Shown here: piece by piece, positions 1 through 9,429 of the stretch
Layout of the letters: every line of letters starts with the position of its first letter
Position numbering within the stretch: the first letter of the stretch is position 1
Origin: Myxococcales bacterium
GTDB taxonomy: Bacteria > Myxococcota_A > UBA9042
Reading direction: 5' to 3'
Length of the DNA stretch: 64,000 bases
Assembly (NCBI GenBank): GCA_947491025.1
Contig: CANLIC010000020.1
Coordinates: forward strand, 1-64,000
The notes under the pieces: model-generated
The model's database searches: none
What the model was told of the DNA's origin: nothing
Seen by the model: only the letters and a program-made list of their open reading frames with translations
Program-made: the position numbers and the translations under genes

Positions 1-170
1 AGCCCAGCGCCCAACAGAGCCCAGCGCCCAACAGAGCCCAGCGCCCAACAGAGCCCAGCGCCCAACAGAGCCCAGCGCCCAACAGAGCCCAGCGCCCAAC
101 AGAGCCCAGCGCCCAACAGAGCCCAGCGCCAAGCAGGGCCCAGCGCCCAGCAGAGCCCAGCGCCCACCGC
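1..170. repeat. 17-bp tandem repeat array, about 10 copies
   Basis: The unit AGCCCAGCGCCCAACAG is repeated head to tail. Seven copies are perfect (1-119) and three degenerate copies follow (120-170). The array starts at the window edge, so its true length is unknown. There are no spacers, so it is not a CRISPR array. The 17-base period is not a multiple of three, so it is unlikely to be translated as a peptide repeat. It lies downstream of the selB 3' end, and decay toward selB suggests one boundary of an expanding minisatellite. Confidence 0.95.
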
Positions 171-234
171 AATCCGACGCCGGGAACGGCCGAACGCCGG
201 CCACGGCCCTGTGTCATCCCCAACGAAAGGCGCT

Positions 235-254
235 GCGCCGCACGATCGCGGCGC
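235..254 (-). terminator. GC hairpin abutting the selB stop codon
   Basis: GCGCCG (235-240) and CGGCGC (249-254) are inverted around an 8-base loop, directly after the selB stop on the minus strand. No clear U-tract follows, so this may be a weak or factor-dependent terminator, or only an mRNA-stabilising hairpin. Confidence 0.3.
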
Positions 255-2351
255 CTACGCCCTGGTTGAGCCAGGCGCCGCCCCTTCGACGACGAGGGCC
301 CACGGACGCTCGCCCGCCCGGTAGGCGTCGAGGGCACGGCTGCGGAACCGCCGCAGTCCGCTGGCATCGCGCACGGTCAAGCGTTTGGCGTCGAAGAGCT
401 CTGCCAGCGGGATCAGGTGCTTGCGGGTCAGGCCGAGCAGATCCTTGAGGGCCGCCGTGTCGAATTCCTCGGCATCGGCGAAGGCGGTGAACGCGGCGGC
501 GGCGGCGAAGGCGAAGGCGCCGGCACCGAAGGCGACGTCGCCGTGTCGAAGCGCCCGCCCGGCCTGCACCTCCAGCGTGAGCGCGGCCTCGAACGTTGCG
601 GCATCGGTGGCGACGTCCTCACCGGGCGGGACCATGAGCCGTTCGCGCGCGGCCTGCCAGAGCGCAGATCCGGTCGGCGGCGCCGGACCGCCGGTCTCGA
701 GCGCCGCGATGAGCGCCTCTCGCAGCGCGGGACTCGGGCCATGGCTGCGCACCACGAAGCTGGGAAGCGCGAATTCGGCGGCGCCTGGCCCCGCCGCCCG
801 CAGCGCGCCCCGCTTGAGAAGGCCCTGCGCCAGCGCATGCACGCTCTCGACCTCGAGTTGCGCGCCGAGGCGACGGCTGAGCTCCGCGGGCGTCGCCCCG
901 ACGCGCTCTGGGGCCTCCAGGTGCAGCGTCGCCAACCGCTCGAGCAGCTGAGCCTCGAGCGCCGCGACGACGTCGGGCGTCCACAATCGCTCGCGGGCGG
1001 TGAACTTGCGCAGCGCGCCGCGTCCAAGGGCCCGCTGCAGGGCCTTGTCGAGCCGACCGCGCGCCCAGGGCAGTCGGAGCGGCAGGTCGGCGGCGAGGAG
1101 GCCGACCGCCCCGTGCAAGGCCACCATGGCGACCAAGCCCGCCTCGTCGTCGGGGCTGGCGACGGCGTGGAGCAAGCTGACGACCGCGTCATCGTCGAGG
1201 CGGTGGCGCGGCGGACAGGGGTGGAGCAGACGGCCGCCGGCGACGGTGCGGCCGTGGCGGGCGTCGTCGTGGCTGCCGCGCAGGACGAAGCGATCGCCCG
1301 GCGCCACCGCGATCGCTGCGTCGAGGTGCAGCTGGGCCACGCCGGCCTCACCTGGGAGCAGGCCTCGGGCGGCGGAAGATCCGAGCGGCGTCACGGCACA
1401 CTCCACGCGGGCGGTGCCGAGGTGGAGCATGTAGCGGCTGCGGCGGATCACGGCCGCGGGGCTGTGGTCGAGCACCTCCAGCGCGACGTCGAGGCGATCG
1501 CTGACCACAACCGCCTCAGAGGCTGCGATCACGGCCCCGGCGCCCACATCGACCGCCCCGGCGCCGGCGATCTGCAGCGCCACGCGCCCCGGCGCGACGA
1601 ATCCCAGGGCGGGCGCGCCGTGACGCTGCAGGCCGCGCACGCGGACAGGGGTCGCCCCCGGCATGAGCGTCAGCGCATCGCCGACCGCCACCGAGCCCGC
1701 CAGTGCGGTGCCGGTGACGACCGTGCCGTGTCCCGGCAGGACGAACGCCCGGTCGATGGGCATACGAAAGGGCCGCCCGCGCAGCGTCGCGTCGCGGTCG
1801 CGCAGGACCCGTGCGCCCAGCCGGCCGAGGGCCGCGCGCAGCTCAGGCAGCCAGGGTTCAGCGGGCCGCGTCGAGAAGCGCACCACCTCCGCCTCGTGCA
1901 GGAAGGTGTCGCGGCAAAGCTCGCCGAGCTCGAGCTCCAGCAGGTCGAGCAGGTCGGCGTCGGCGAGGTCGGCCTTGGTCAGCACCAAGAGGCCGTGGCG
2001 TAGCCCGAGCAGACGGCAGATCGCGAGGTGTTCGCGGGCCTGCGGCATCACCCCCTCGTCGGCGGCGACGATGAGCATGACCGCGTCGACGCCGGCGGCG
2101 CCGGCGATCATGCGGCGGACGAAGCGCTCGTGCCCGGGCATGTCGCAGAGGCCGACCACGAGGCCGCCGGGCGCCGCGTCCGGCAGCGGCAGGGGCGCGA
2201 AGCCGAGCTCGATCGAGATGCCGCGTCGCTGCTCTTCCGGCAGACGATCGGTCTCGACGCCGGTCAGCGCCCGCACAAGCGCGGTCTTGCCGTGGTCGAC
2301 ATGACCAGCGACGCCGACGGTGAGGGCGACTGCCTCGGCCCCTGGATCCAT
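255..2351 (-). CDS. selB: Selenocysteine-specific elongation factor SelB
   Basis: This 698-residue translational GTPase would deliver selenocysteinyl-tRNA(Sec) to the ribosome at UGA codons followed by a SECIS hairpin. The N-terminal G domain has G1 GHVDHGKT (about 16-23), a switch region with [10 protein letters not shown]3 DMPGHE (70-75) and G4 TKAD (125-128). Beta-barrel domains II and III follow, then a long C-terminal half expected to hold the winged helices that bind SECIS RNA. Homologues are usually 610-640 residues, so this one has extra Ala/Gly-rich sequence in the C-terminal half. It is divergent from the DJ-1-like gene, with about 220 bp between the starts. selA, selD and tRNA-Sec are not visible in the window. 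Confidence 0.93.
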   Translation of the reverse strand: MDPGAEAVALTVGVAGHVDHGKTALVRALTGVETDRLPEEQRRGISIELGFAPLPLPDAAPGGLVVGLCDMPGHERFVRRMIAGAAGVDAVMLIVAADEGVMPQAREHLAICRLLGLRHGLLVLTKADLADADLLDLLELELGELCRDTFLHEAEVVRFSTRPAEPWLPELRAALGRLGARVLRDRDATLRGRPFRMPIDRAFVLPGHGTVVTGTALAGSVAVGDALTLMPGATPVRVRGLQRHGAPALGFVAPGRVALQIAGAGAVDVGAGAVIAASEAVVVSDRLDVALEVLDHSPAAVIRRSRYMLHLGTARVECAVTPLGSSAARGLLPGEAGVAQLHLDAAIAVAPGDRFVLRGSHDDARHGRTVAGGRLLHPCPPRHRLDDDAVVSLLHAVASPDDEAGLVAMVALHGAVGLLAADLPLRLPWARGRLDKALQRALGRGALRKFTARERLWTPDVVAALEAQLLERLATLHLEAPERVGATPAELSRRLGAQLEVESVHALAQGLLKRGALRAAGPGAAEFALPSFVVRSHGPSPALREALIAALETGGPAPPTGSALWQAARERLMVPPGEDVATDAATFEAALTLEVQAGRALRHGDVAFGAGAFAFAAAAAFTAFADAEEFDTAALKDLLGLTRKHLIPLAELFDAKRLTVRDASGLRRFRSRALDAYRAGERPWALVVEGAAPGSTRA

Positions 2352-2573
2352 CGCGATCTCCCCTGCGTCGCCCGCGGCGTTCGTCTTCCGGCTTCACGCC
2401 GCCGCTGGCCGCGGCAGCCTAAGGGTCCAGGGCGTCCGACGGCAACCGCCGCCGCTCGGCGCTTTGCATTGACAGGCCAGGGGATTGAAGCTGCGATCGG
2501 AGCTCACTTCGGCGCCGCCGGCAGCGACGGCGCCCTCGGCTGCGGCCGAGCATCCACCCATCGGAGCGACCTC

Positions 2574-3134
2574 ATGGCGATCCCTGCCCCCAAAGCCGCG
2601 ATTCTGTTGGCCGATGGCTTCGAAGAGATCGAGGCGATCACCCTCGTCGACGTGTTGCGGCGGGCCGACGTCGAGGTGACATTGCTGGGGGTGTTCGGCC
2701 TCGAGGTGCTGGGCGCCCATGGCGTTCGTGTCTTCGCCGACGCGCTGCTCGCCGACGCCGGCGGAGAGGCGTTCGAAGCTGTGGTGCTCCCGGGCGGCAT
2801 GCCCGGCGCCAAGCACCTGCGCGACGATCCGGTGGTGCAGGCGATGCTCGGGCGCCAGCTCAACTCGGGCGGGCTGCTCGGAGCCATCTGCGCGGCGCCC
2901 ATGGCGCTCGGCCTCGCCGGCGCACTGCAGGGCCATGCCGCCACCTGCTACCCAGGCTTTGAGGAACACCTGATCGGTGCGGAGGTGCGGGAACAGCCGG
3001 TCGTCGAGGACCGCCAGGTCATCACCAGCCGCGGCCCGGGTACCGCGATCGCCTTCGCGCTGGCGCTGGCCAGGCGACTCCGCGGCGAGGGCGTTGCCGC
3101 GACGGTTGCCAAGCAGCTGCTCGTCGCCGCGTAG
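2574..3134 (+). CDS. DJ-1/PfpI (ThiJ, YajL-like) family protein
   Basis: A 186-residue single-domain class I glutamine-amidotransferase-like protein of the DJ-1/YajL branch. The start ATG at 2574 is chosen because GGAG lies 7 bases upstream and the protein then has family length; the open frame extends further upstream but reads as low-complexity antisense to selB. The nucleophile elbow GAICAAP puts Cys106 exactly where human DJ-1 has Cys106, and Glu20 in the GFEEIE motif matches the Glu that lowers the Cys pKa. DJ-1 relatives act in oxidative or carbonyl stress as chaperones, glyoxalases or proposed deglycases; the exact activity here cannot be read from sequence. It is probably cytosolic, as no signal peptide is seen. 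Confidence 0.9.
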   Translation: MAIPAPKAAILLADGFEEIEAITLVDVLRRADVEVTLLGVFGLEVLGAHGVRVFADALLADAGGEAFEAVVLPGGMPGAKHLRDDPVVQAMLGRQLNSGGLLGAICAAPMALGLAGALQGHAATCYPGFEEHLIGAEVREQPVVEDRQVITSRGPGTAIAFALALARRLRGEGVAATVAKQLLVAA

Positions 3135-3255
3135 CGTCGCAAACGAGCCCGCCCCCGGGGCCGAGACCGGTCACGGCTGCCGCTCTTTCGCGGCGAGTCA
3201 CACCGGCGAGGCGCCCGTGGGCCGCGCCTAGCGCCAAGGGCGGCGCCCGCGCAGG

Positions 3256-4809
3256 ATGGCGGCGATGGAAGAGGTCTCCACAACGCCGGCTTCGCTGTCT
3301 GGGCTCGGCCTCGCGGCGTTGATGGCGCTGGCGATCGCCGTTCGAATCGCCGCAGGGGTCGGCGACGACGGCCTCGGCGGTCAGGACCCCTGGGCCTACC
3401 TCGACGCCGCGCGCCGCATCTCGGCCTTCTGGCAAGGGGTCGGCAACGCACCACACGGCCTGTTCTGGCCGCTCGGCTATCCGGCAGTGGGCGCCGGGCT
3501 GGCCGCGGCGCTCGGTCTCGACATGGCCACGGCGCTTCGCGTCGCTGCCCTGCTGCTGTCGGCTGCGGCGGCACCGCTGACGGCTGCGTTGGTAAGGGCG
3601 TTGTTGCCGAGCGCCACCGTCGGCGCCTGGCTCGCCGGCGGAATCGTGGCGGTCGGCGCCGCCGCGTCGTTGGCGGGCGCGGCGGTGATGGCCGATGGCC
3701 CGATGCTCGGCTGGCTCGCGCTGGCGGCATGGGCGACGGCGGCTGGATTTCGTCGACCGGCGCTGCTGCCGCTGGCGGCGCTCGCGCTGGGCCTCGCTAT
3801 CGTCACGCGACAGGCCGCGTTGGTCGCCCTGCCGGCTTGGATCGGCTGCATCGGCTGGCACGCCTGGTGCGGCCGCGGCGAACGCAAGGTGCCGGCTTTC
3901 GTGGCGTTGGCGGCGCTGGCGCTGGCGACTCCGCTCCTGCTGCAGGCTCACTTCGGCGGCGAGCGCCCCGGCGCGCTTGACCATGCCTGGCTGCGCAGTT
4001 GGCGGCCCTGGCACGCCCTGCAATCGACGTTCTCGACGGTCGATGGCCACGCCAACTACGCCTGGCCGCAAGGGGTGTACGCCCTCTTCCCCGTCCTCCA
4101 TCCCGGCTACCTGGCGCCGCCGGGGCTGCTCGCCATCGGCTTTGCCCTGCGCCATCGCGTCGCGAACGGCAGCGGACGGCTGCTGCTTGCCCTTTGGCTG
4201 GCGACCGCCGTCGTCCTGTTCGCTGGGATGCCGTACCAGAACTTTCGCTTTGGTCTCTGCGCCTTGGTGCCGGCAGCGGCGCTCGCGGGACTCGGTTTGG
4301 AGGCGCTGCGGCAGCGCGCTCAGGGCGGGCTCGGTCGCAGGCTGACGATGGCGGGTGCGCTGGTCTGCCTGGCGTGGACGGCGGCGTGGACGCCACGCAT
4401 GGCCGATCGGCACCTCCGCGACCGCGCAGAGCGAAGGCGAACCGTCAGCGCCGTGGCCGCCGCCGCCAACGCCATCGCGCTGCGCGAAGTGGCGGCCCAG
4501 GCCGACGCATGGGGCGAGGCCAAGCGCCCACCGACCGTCGTCGCCTTCGAGCTCAGCCTCGACCTGCACTACCGCCATGGCCTCGACGTCATCGACCTCA
4601 GTGAGCTCGACGACGCTGCGCTCCAAGGCCTGCGGGACGCCGCCGCGCGACGCCCTCTGGTCCTGGCGGTCGACCCACAGGACCTGACGACCCAGTGGGT
4701 CGGGACGGCTGTCGGCGAGGCGGAGCGCCGGTTGCGGGCTGCCTTCGATGTTGGGCCCGCAAGTGCAGTCGGCCGCTACCGGGTCGCCCGGCTTGAGCCC
4801 AGGCGCTGA
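3256..4809 (+). CDS. Polytopic membrane protein, GT-C glycosyltransferase-like
   Basis: A 517-residue protein with many hydrophobic helices from about residue 15 to 390, then a soluble C-terminal tail. After the first helix comes a loop with GGQDPWAYLDAAR. An acidic residue in the first extracytoplasmic loop is typical of the catalytic region in GT-C enzymes such as ArnT/PMT-type glycosyltransferases, which use lipid-linked sugars. Sequence similarity beyond topology is not strong enough to name a substrate. A second ATG lies three codons in. The gene stands alone: the DJ-1-like gene ends about 120 bp upstream, and the next gene begins about 145 bp downstream. Confidence 0.6.
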   Translation: MAAMEEVSTTPASLSGLGLAALMALAIAVRIAAGVGDDGLGGQDPWAYLDAARRISAFWQGVGNAPHGLFWPLGYPAVGAGLAAALGLDMATALRVAALLLSAAAAPLTAALVRALLPSATVGAWLAGGIVAVGAAASLAGAAVMADGPMLGWLALAAWATAAGFRRPALLPLAALALGLAIVTRQAALVALPAWIGCIGWHAWCGRGERKVPAFVALAALALATPLLLQAHFGGERPGALDHAWLRSWRPWHALQSTFSTVDGHANYAWPQGVYALFPVLHPGYLAPPGLLAIGFALRHRVANGSGRLLLALWLATAVVLFAGMPYQNFRFGLCALVPAAALAGLGLEALRQRAQGGLGRRLTMAGALVCLAWTAAWTPRMADRHLRDRAERRRTVSAVAAAANAIALREVAAQADAWGEAKRPPTVVAFELSLDLHYRHGLDVIDLSELDDAALQGLRDAAARRPLVLAVDPQDLTTQWVGTAVGEAERRLRAAFDVGPASAVGRYRVARLEPRR

Positions 4810-4955
4810 GGTCCGCTGCCCTGCCCGCTCCGTGTCCGCTGGAGGGCGTGGCGGCTCCTTGGGACGACGGATGCCTTTACGATGGTGCGCGCATTCCGTA
4901 TCGTCCTCATCGAAGTCCGCCACGCGCGAGCCTTTTGCAGCAGAGAAGTGCCCAC

Positions 4956-7022
4956 ATGATCGCTCCCCAGCCCGCGCCTGCCCCCGATTGCGCCACGCCC
5001 GCTCGCCGCGTCCGCGTCGGCGTGGGCGCCTTGGCCTTGACCCTCGCCGCGCTGACGAGCGTCGCCCCCAACGTCGCGCACGCCGCCGCCGAGACGCTTC
5101 TGTTCGAGGGCGTGCTGCAGGCCCAGGGTGGTGGACCGGTCGCCGACGGCGACTACGACATCACCTTCGCCATCTATGCCCAGAAGGAGGCGCAATCGCC
5201 GGTCTGGAGCGAGGGACCGCTGCAGGTGACCCTCCAGGGCGGCCGCTTCATCCACGCCCTCGGCAGCGCCAAGGCCCTGCCGGCGGCCCTCTTGACCGCG
5301 CTGCCGGCGCCCCACCTCGGGGTCCAGGTCGCCAAGGAGCCTGAGCTGCCGCGGGTGCCGCTGCACGCGACCCTCTTTGCCCTTGGCGCCGCCAGCTTGC
5401 ACTGCACGGGCTGCGTCAAGGTGAGCCACTTGCTCTTTGATGGCGACGTCGACCTCGGCGGCCACAGCCTCAAGGCCAAGAACGCGACCTTCCAGGGCGA
5501 TGTTGCGGCCCTTGGGGTCACGGCCAAGACCATGACCGCGCAGAGCGTGACGGCGGCGTCCTTCGTCGGCGACGGCAGCAAGCTGACCGGCATCGTGCAG
5601 CCGAGCGGGGCGTGCAAGGACGGCGAAGCGGTCGTCGGCATCGGCAAGGATGGCGCGCTGTTGTGCGGCAAGGTCGCGGCCAAGGCGCCGACGTTGGGCG
5701 AGGTGAGCGGCGGGCTGCTCGGCGACCAGTTCATCGACGTGGTGCCTGGCGACGCCGACAAGCTGGCGATCCCCGACAACACCGGCGCAGAGGCGGCTTC
5801 AACGCTGACCGTGCCCGAGCTTGGCCTCGCGCTTGAGCTGTCCGTGCACATCGTAGTCGCGAACACCGACCTCTCGACGGTGGCAATTACGCTGCTACCG
5901 CCCGACGACAAAAAGGTTGGCTGGACGATCTGTGACCCATGCGGCATCAAGGACAGCAAAGCGCTCGACCTCACGGTGTCGCCCGCCAAACCACCCAAAG
6001 TCGGGGACATCGCGAAGTGGATCGGCGCCAACCCGAAGGGCAGCTGGGTCCTGAAGATCAAGGACACCGACTTCTGCGTGCCGCAGAAACCCGGCAACGC
6101 CGCGCTCTGCGACGCCCAGAAGGCCACCGACGGCCACCTGACGAGCTGGTCGATGACCATCAAGACCAGCTCGACCACCAAAGTGCAGGCGTCGGGCGCG
6201 CTCGAGGTGGGCACCGGGCTCAAGCTGCCGGTTCAGGGTTCGCCGCCGGTCGCTTGCACGGCCAAGACCCGTGGTTACACGTACATCGACGACGCAACGG
6301 ACGCGATTCGCGTCTGCCGCAAGACCGGGGCGTGGGGCACCATCGCTGTCTATGAGTGCGGCAACGGCAAGCTGGAGTCGGGCGAGACCTGCGACGACGC
6401 CAACATCAAGTCGGGCGACGGCTGCGACGGGCTCTGCGTCAAGGAGTGCGGCAACGGCAAGGTCGACGCCGGCGAGGACTGTGACTTCAACGACGCCCAG
6501 ACCAAGACGAACTGCACCTCCGACTGCAAGAAGATCTCCTACGGCAAGGTCTGGCTAGAGAGCCAGGACTACACCTGGCACCCGGTCCACTACCCGCACG
6601 GGACCTACAAGGAGAGCCTGGCCGTTGCGGTCTGCAAGAGCGTCGGGCTGCGGCTGTGGCGCGACGAGGCAGGCAGCAAGTCTGACCCAGACTGGGCGTT
6701 CGACTGGAGCGGCATCCACAACCTGGGCGGCCATGACATCTGCTACAAGGTCAACTCGGCGACGCAGGGCCAGCAGCAGAGCCACACCGGCACCTGGATG
6801 CTCTTCGGTAAGGACTGGGCGACCGACATGAAGCTGTTCGCCAAGGCGCAGAACGGCCAGACGGTGACCGTGCTCAACCATCGCAATCACACCGGATCCG
6901 ACGAGAACAACGCATCGTACTGCCAGGTGACGGTCAACGATGGCGGCGCGACCTGGCAGACCCAGGCCGACGGCAGCGTCACGAGCAATACGGCCGTGGT
7001 GCTCTGCGCCAAGGGCAAGTAG
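4956..7022 (+). CDS. Secreted multidomain protein: P-domain plus DUF4215 repeats
   Basis: A 688-residue exported protein. The start ATG 4956 follows a purine-rich stretch and places a signal peptide at about 1-45, with a hydrophobic core around 22-40 and an Ala-rich cleavage region. An N-terminal beta-rich domain (about 48-145) is followed by a DGDVDLGG segment and a phage-fibre-like FVGDGSKLTGI motif (203-213). A proprotein-convertase P/Homo-B-like domain (about 270-403) has the telltale NTDLS, LLPP and GSWVLKIKD elements. Two DUF4215-type Cys-rich repeats (CGNGK..SGETCDD) span 467-525, and a unique C-terminal domain spans 526-688. P-domains usually mark secreted proteins and often accompany peptidases, but no protease domain is present. 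The protein has a paralogue at 28925-31288 with the same first two thirds and a different C-terminus, which suggests surface display or binding. Confidence 0.8.
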   Translation: MIAPQPAPAPDCATPARRVRVGVGALALTLAALTSVAPNVAHAAAETLLFEGVLQAQGGGPVADGDYDITFAIYAQKEAQSPVWSEGPLQVTLQGGRFIHALGSAKALPAALLTALPAPHLGVQVAKEPELPRVPLHATLFALGAASLHCTGCVKVSHLLFDGDVDLGGHSLKAKNATFQGDVAALGVTAKTMTAQSVTAASFVGDGSKLTGIVQPSGACKDGEAVVGIGKDGALLCGKVAAKAPTLGEVSGGLLGDQFIDVVPGDADKLAIPDNTGAEAASTLTVPELGLALELSVHIVVANTDLSTVAITLLPPDDKKVGWTICDPCGIKDSKALDLTVSPAKPPKVGDIAKWIGANPKGSWVLKIKDTDFCVPQKPGNAALCDAQKATDGHLTSWSMTIKTSSTTKVQASGALEVGTGLKLPVQGSPPVACTAKTRGYTYIDDATDAIRVCRKTGAWGTIAVYECGNGKLESGETCDDANIKSGDGCDGLCVKECGNGKVDAGEDCDFNDAQTKTNCTSDCKKISYGKVWLESQDYTWHPVHYPHGTYKESLAVAVCKSVGLRLWRDEAGSKSDPDWAFDWSGIHNLGGHDICYKVNSATQGQQQSHTGTWMLFGKDWATDMKLFAKAQNGQTVTVLNHRNHTGSDENNASYCQVTVNDGGATWQTQADGSVTSNTAVVLCAKGK

Positions 7023-7099
7023 GCAGCGCAGCGCTTGCGCTTGGGCCAGGCGCGCCGACGCCAGCGCATGGCTGCGGCTGGGGCTCGGCGATCGGTGGT

Positions 7100-7948
7100 T
7101 CAGCTTGCGGACACCGCGGGCGTATCATCGAGGCCTTCGGGCGTCGCGGACGGGGATCCGGCGGCTGCCCGGGCGTCGCGTCCGAGCAGCCAGCGCACGC
7201 GGCTCAGCTCCGTCGGCGTGGCCTCTGCCCAGGGCCTTTCCAGCGCCGACGGCGCCCACGGCGCGCTGCGCAGGGTCGGATCGAAGCCGCGCGGTGTCGG
7301 GTAGCCGTGCGCGGCCAGCGCCGCTGCGAGTTGCCGCAGGTGCTGTCGACGGGCCTGGCGCACGAAGGCGTCATCGCGGGCGACGCGGCACTGTGCGTGG
7401 GCCCGACGGGGCGATCGCCAGAGTTGAGCCAGCCATGCCGGCGCGGTGGCAATGGCTGAGAAGCTGACCCACGCCGCGATGGAAGGTGCGCCCAGGGCGG
7501 ATGCGGCCTCGACCCAGGCGGCAGCGCCCCGCGGGAACACGGCTTCGTCCGGCCAGCTCGCCTCGACGGCGGCGTGGGCGGCGAGCGGCAGGGTCAAGGC
7601 GCCGGCGTAGGGGAGCAGCCAGAGCAGGCCGGCGAGGGAGGGCCTGTGCGCGGCCACCGCCTCACCCTCCGTCGGCCCATCCCAGGCTGCCACCTTCAGA
7701 CCGCCGCCGGCGTGCCAGGTCCGCAGGATAGCGAGGGAGAGCCAGACGAAGGCAACGCCGATCGCCAGAGCCGCCGGTGTTCCGAGGCCAGCGTCCAGCG
7801 CCCAGCGTCGGGCGCCGAAGCCGTGGACGAGCGCTGCCAAGACGCCGGACGCGCCGAGGACGGCCAGGCCGCCGCGCTCAACTGGCGTCAACGCGGCGTA
7901 CAGGCCAGGCTCGAACCCGGCCAACGTCGCAAGGGTTCGAGCGATCAC
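7100..7948 (-). CDS. Membrane protein of unknown function, last gene of the OmpA/DUF4407 cluster
   Basis: A 282-residue protein with about four hydrophobic helices (roughly 25-45, 60-78, 106-128 and 150-175) and a soluble, Arg/Ala-rich C-terminal tail of about 100 residues. It starts with GTG at 7948, whose GTGA overlaps the TGA stop of the upstream DUF4407 gene, so the two are almost certainly translationally coupled. I do not recognise a family. The placement suggests it is an inner-membrane partner of the DUF4407 and OmpA-domain proteins. The 3' end converges on the 3' end of the P-domain gene, with 77 bp between them. Confidence 0.7.
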   Translation of the reverse strand: MIARTLATLAGFEPGLYAALTPVERGGLAVLGASGVLAALVHGFGARRWALDAGLGTPAALAIGVAFVWLSLAILRTWHAGGGLKVAAWDGPTEGEAVAAHRPSLAGLLWLLPYAGALTLPLAAHAAVEASWPDEAVFPRGAAAWVEAASALGAPSIAAWVSFSAIATAPAWLAQLWRSPRRAHAQCRVARDDAFVRQARRQHLRQLAAALAAHGYPTPRGFDPTLRSAPWAPSALERPWAEATPTELSRVRWLLGRDARAAAGSPSATPEGLDDTPAVSAS

Positions 7949-9429
7949 GCGTCACCCTCGGTCTTGGGCTGCGTGACCTCTGCGCCGGAGCCCTTGCCCG
8001 ACGCCGTGTCTGCGGAGGCCGCCTGTGTCGGAGCCGCAGTCGCGGGCGGAAATGCCCCTGGATCGGCGACGAAGCGCTCCGGGTGAGCGGCGATCTCGGC
8101 CTCGACGCGCTGCCGCCAGGCGGCATGGATGGCGCGAATGAGGGCCACTTCGTGCTCACGGCGCTGGCGCTTGGCCTCGGCTACCGTCTCCGCGGCGTGG
8201 TAGATGGGCTCGATCCACACCTTCTGGTCGCCGATGAGCTCGACCCGCTTGGGCTCGACGCCGTAACGCGCGGCGGCGAGCCGCTTCTGGTTCTCGACCA
8301 GCGCGTCGTAGGCGCCTTCGATCAGCATCAGCTTGAAGAAGATCGGCCCCACCTCGATCGAGAGCAAGAGCAGGAGGATGACCCAAGGCACGGCGCCGCC
8401 GATCTCGTGCGAGATGTGGATGCGCATCATCAGGCCGTCCATCTTGGCGGCCGCCAAGGCGTTCTCGGCCTTTTCGGTCTTGACCTCGGCGGCGATGCCA
8501 TCGAGCTGTTTGCGCCAACGGTCGATGTCGTCGCGAACGGGCGCGTCCTGCTCCCCGACCTGCTTTTTCCAGGCTTCCAGCTCTTGCTCAAGGCGGTCGA
8601 GGTTCTCCTTCTTGTCGCGCCACGCCGGACCCCGCCCGGGCTTGCCGGAGCCCGACGCGCCCTCGGCCTCGAGCTCGAGCAGGTGGCGTTGGGCCAGAAT
8701 CTCCTGGCGCCGCTTCTCGTACTCCGCGGCGCGGCCGTCGAGGCGGCCCCGCGCCTGGTCGGTCTTGGCGGCCAGCTCCTTGGCGTCCCGCTCGATGCGG
8801 GCGTCCGTGGACTTGTCGAGGCGCTGGCGCTCGGCTTTCTGGCGGCTGGCCAGCTCGGTGTCGATCTCGGTCTCGAGGATGCGGATCTCCAAGGGCGCAG
8901 ACAGCGCAACGCCGATGAGGGTCGCCATCAGCACCCGCGGCAGCGCAGAGACCAGCTCGCTGAAGGCGATTTTCTCGCTGCCGTCGCCCTTTCCGGTGCT
9001 GGCGACGATGAACCTGTCGATGTTGAAGATGATGAGCGCCCACAGCAGGCCAAAGCCCATCGCGAACCCGAGCGCCTGCGGGTCGATGGGGTGGCTGACG
9101 AGCGCGGTGCCGCCCTTGGGACCGAAGACGACATAAAACGCATAACTGCCGGAGACGAAGGCCAAGAGCGCCGTCGCCAGAACCACGCCGCCCAGACCCT
9201 GAAACTTGACGCGGTCGCTGTGGGGGCAGCGGGCGAGCAGCTGCGGATCGGCGCCGCAGGCGTACCAGAGCAGGCGCGTCCAGAGGCCTACATCCTGCAA
9301 GGTGCCGTAGTCGTAGGGGTCGTGGCCGAGCGGGGCCTCGTCGCCATCGAGGCCCGGCGGCAGCGCTCTGCCGTCCTGGGCGGTCGTCCCGAGTTCAGAT
9401 TCGTTGGGAGGGCGATGCAGGTCAGTCAT
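7945..9429 (-). CDS. DUF4407-family coiled-coil inner-membrane protein
   Basis: A 494-residue protein matching the DUF4407 pattern: LLWYACGADPQLL, a membrane helix at about 79-102, the GLLWALIIFNIDRFIV segment (127-142), LPRVLMATLIG (163-173) and SAPLEIRI. A highly charged segment (about 195-345) is predicted coiled coil, then a further membrane helix (about 348-368) and a soluble tail rich in Ala, Pro and Thr. A long coiled coil between membrane helices suggests a force-transmitting or scaffold element. The function of DUF4407 is not established. The start ATG 9429 overlaps the stop of the preceding gene as ATGA. The frame is open further upstream, but that part is an Arg-rich shadow of the neighbour. 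Confidence 0.85.
   Translation of the reverse strand: MTDLHRPPNESELGTTAQDGRALPPGLDGDEAPLGHDPYDYGTLQDVGLWTRLLWYACGADPQLLARCPHSDRVKFQGLGGVVLATALLAFVSGSYAFYVVFGPKGGTALVSHPIDPQALGFAMGFGLLWALIIFNIDRFIVASTGKGDGSEKIAFSELVSALPRVLMATLIGVALSAPLEIRILETEIDTELASRQKAERQRLDKSTDARIERDAKELAAKTDQARGRLDGRAAEYEKRRQEILAQRHLLELEAEGASGSGKPGRGPAWRDKKENLDRLEQELEAWKKQVGEQDAPVRDDIDRWRKQLDGIAAEVKTEKAENALAAAKMDGLMMRIHISHEIGGAVPWVILLLLLSIEVGPIFFKLMLIEGAYDALVENQKRLAAARYGVEPKRVELIGDQKVWIEPIYHAAETVAEAKRQRREHEVALIRAIHAAWRQRVEAEIAAHPERFVADPGAFPPATAAPTQAASADTASGKGSGAEVTQPKTEGDA

Noticed and set aside
1..170. CRISPR array
   Set aside because: Units are contiguous without spacers and too short.
7021..7099. Terminator between the P-domain gene and the convergent membrane-protein gene
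   Set aside because: Only a 5-bp stem with a 2-base loop (AGCGC-TT-GCGCT) was seen, not convincing.
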